Shown in pieces: positions 63,499 to 64,000 of a stretch of DNA of 64,000 nt. The notes below the pieces were generated by a model that saw nothing but the letters and a program-made list of their open reading frames with translations, did not search any database and was not told where the DNA came from. Within the stretch, counting starts at the first letter, position 1, and each line of letters starts with the position of its first letter. The stretch comes from an uncultured Fodinibius sp. (GTDB lineage Bacteria > Bacteroidota > Rhodothermia > Balneolales > Balneolaceae), in the NCBI GenBank assembly GCA_913056235.1, contig CAJXMW010000002.1:186001-250000 (forward strand). Direction: 5' to 3'. A program made the position numbers and the translations under genes.

Positions 63499-64000
63499 AA
63501 TGGGCAGGTCCTTCAAGTTTAATATTTGTGAAATATTGATCTGAGGCATCATAATCAAAATAAACAGTAAGTTTGCCGCCCTTGGTTTTCACCGTAAACT
63601 TGTTTTGCTCAGGTTTGTTTTCCTGTATGTGATGCCAGATCAACGCCGAGGCGATAGCTCCGGTACCGCAAGCGAGCGTAAGGTCTTCAACACCACGCTC
63701 GTAAGTTTGTAGCTTTAATGTCGATTCATCTATCCCACAGATGAAGTTAACGTTTGTGCCTTTTGGCTGAAATTTGGAATGGTGTCGCAGTAACCGGCCT
63801 TCTTCCCTCAGATGTTTTTCATCGTCGAGCAATTCTTCACAAACAGTGGTTACAATGTGTTCGGTACCGGTGTGGATAGCATATAATTTTTGCTTGTCAA
63901 CAGTCAGTTCATGAGCAACAGTCTCCATCGGAAACGAAATGCACACATGCTTGGAGTCTCGTACTTCGGCCTCATAAAGCTGGTTATGAACATTGAAGTA
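63470..64000 (-). CDS. dapF: diaminopimelate epimerase, C-terminal part (start beyond right edge)
   Basis: The minus-strand frame is open to the window end, so about the first 100 residues are missing. The 176 visible residues include the second catalytic cysteine in TYERGVEDLTLACGTGAIA and the family segments LYAIHTGTEHIV and FQPKGTNVNFI. It interconverts LL- and meso-diaminopimelate for lysine and peptidoglycan synthesis. GTG at 63946 is internal, not the start. The 3' end overlaps the T9SS plug-like gene. Confidence 0.93.
   Translation of the reverse strand, partial: YFNVHNQLYEAEVRDSKHVCISFPMETVAHELTVDKQKLYAIHTGTEHIVTTVCEELLDDEKHLREEGRLLRHHSKFQPKGTNVNFICGIDESTLKLQTYERGVEDLTLACGTGAIASALIWHHIQENKPEQNKFTVKTKGGKLTVYFDYDASDQYFTNIKLEGPAHFVFKGTYEL

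Overview
The window looks like ordinary chromosome of a Gram-negative, marine or halophilic bacterium of the Bacteroidota/Balneolota/Rhodothermota side of the tree; Balneolaceae is my best guess. This is inferred from family content: a type IX secretion plug-like (DUF5103) lipoprotein, OstA_2 and LptC outer-membrane proteins, a chlamydial-Hc1-like mini-histone, a 29-residue COX24-like basic peptide after an HU gene, a NagZ/beta-lactamase fusion, and a few TATATTTG-type promoter elements. Base composition is mid-40s percent GC by eye, apart from one AT-rich non-coding island at about 25.4-26.0 kb. I found no rRNA, tRNA, CRISPR array, prophage or intact insertion sequence.

Layout. 0-2.7 kb: the end of a beta-propeller gene and an FG-GAP/VCBS lipoprotein. 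3.0-7.3 kb (minus): RND efflux permease and adaptor. 7.7-9.8 kb: a STAS-domain regulator, two tandem secreted ankyrin-repeat paralogues (one frameshifted, both with an in-frame stop near the C-terminus), and the mini-histone. 10.0-16.9 kb (minus): a likely envelope/salvage operon of penicillin-acylase-like hydrolase, NagZ-beta-lactamase lipoprotein, cytidine deaminase with a decayed second domain, and an amino-acid-kinase-like protein. 17.3-25.3 kb: 3-hydroxyacyl-CoA dehydrogenase, threonine dehydratase and aldolase, ArgD-type transaminase, a secreted EreA/TIKI-like protein and an aldo/keto reductase. 26.1-30.3 kb: Tex, HisN-type phosphatase, zinc alcohol dehydrogenase.

30.5-38.9 kb: a secreted M1-peptidase-like protein without its zinc motif, a NatAB-type ABC exporter, the glycogen pair glgA-glgC, and a DnaQ-like exonuclease. 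38.9-46.7 kb: type I asparaginase, an EF-G-like GTPase, and a minus-strand run AGCS symporter - upp - lptC - ostA-like. 47-49.9 kb: HU/IHF, the COX24-like peptide, an unknown protein and an NFACT (RqcH-like) ribosome quality-control factor. 50.1-62.0 kb: a plus-strand run aroK-aroB-tamB-rnr-(metalloprotease/propeller/barrel protein). The window ends with the T9SS plug-like lipoprotein overlapping the 3' end of dapF, which runs off the right edge.

How the genes fit together. Envelope construction recurs: LptC/OstA for LPS transport, TamB for outer-membrane assembly or lipid transport, NagZ and an acylase for cell-wall turnover, and several secreted or outer-membrane proteins. No defence island or clearly new multi-gene system is visible. 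The most unusual signals are the paired interrupted ankyrin genes whose sequence stays similar beyond the stop codons, two enzymes keeping a fold but losing catalytic residues (M1-like protein, N-terminal half of the cytidine deaminase), the kinase-fold protein next to that deaminase, and the three-part protease/propeller/barrel protein.
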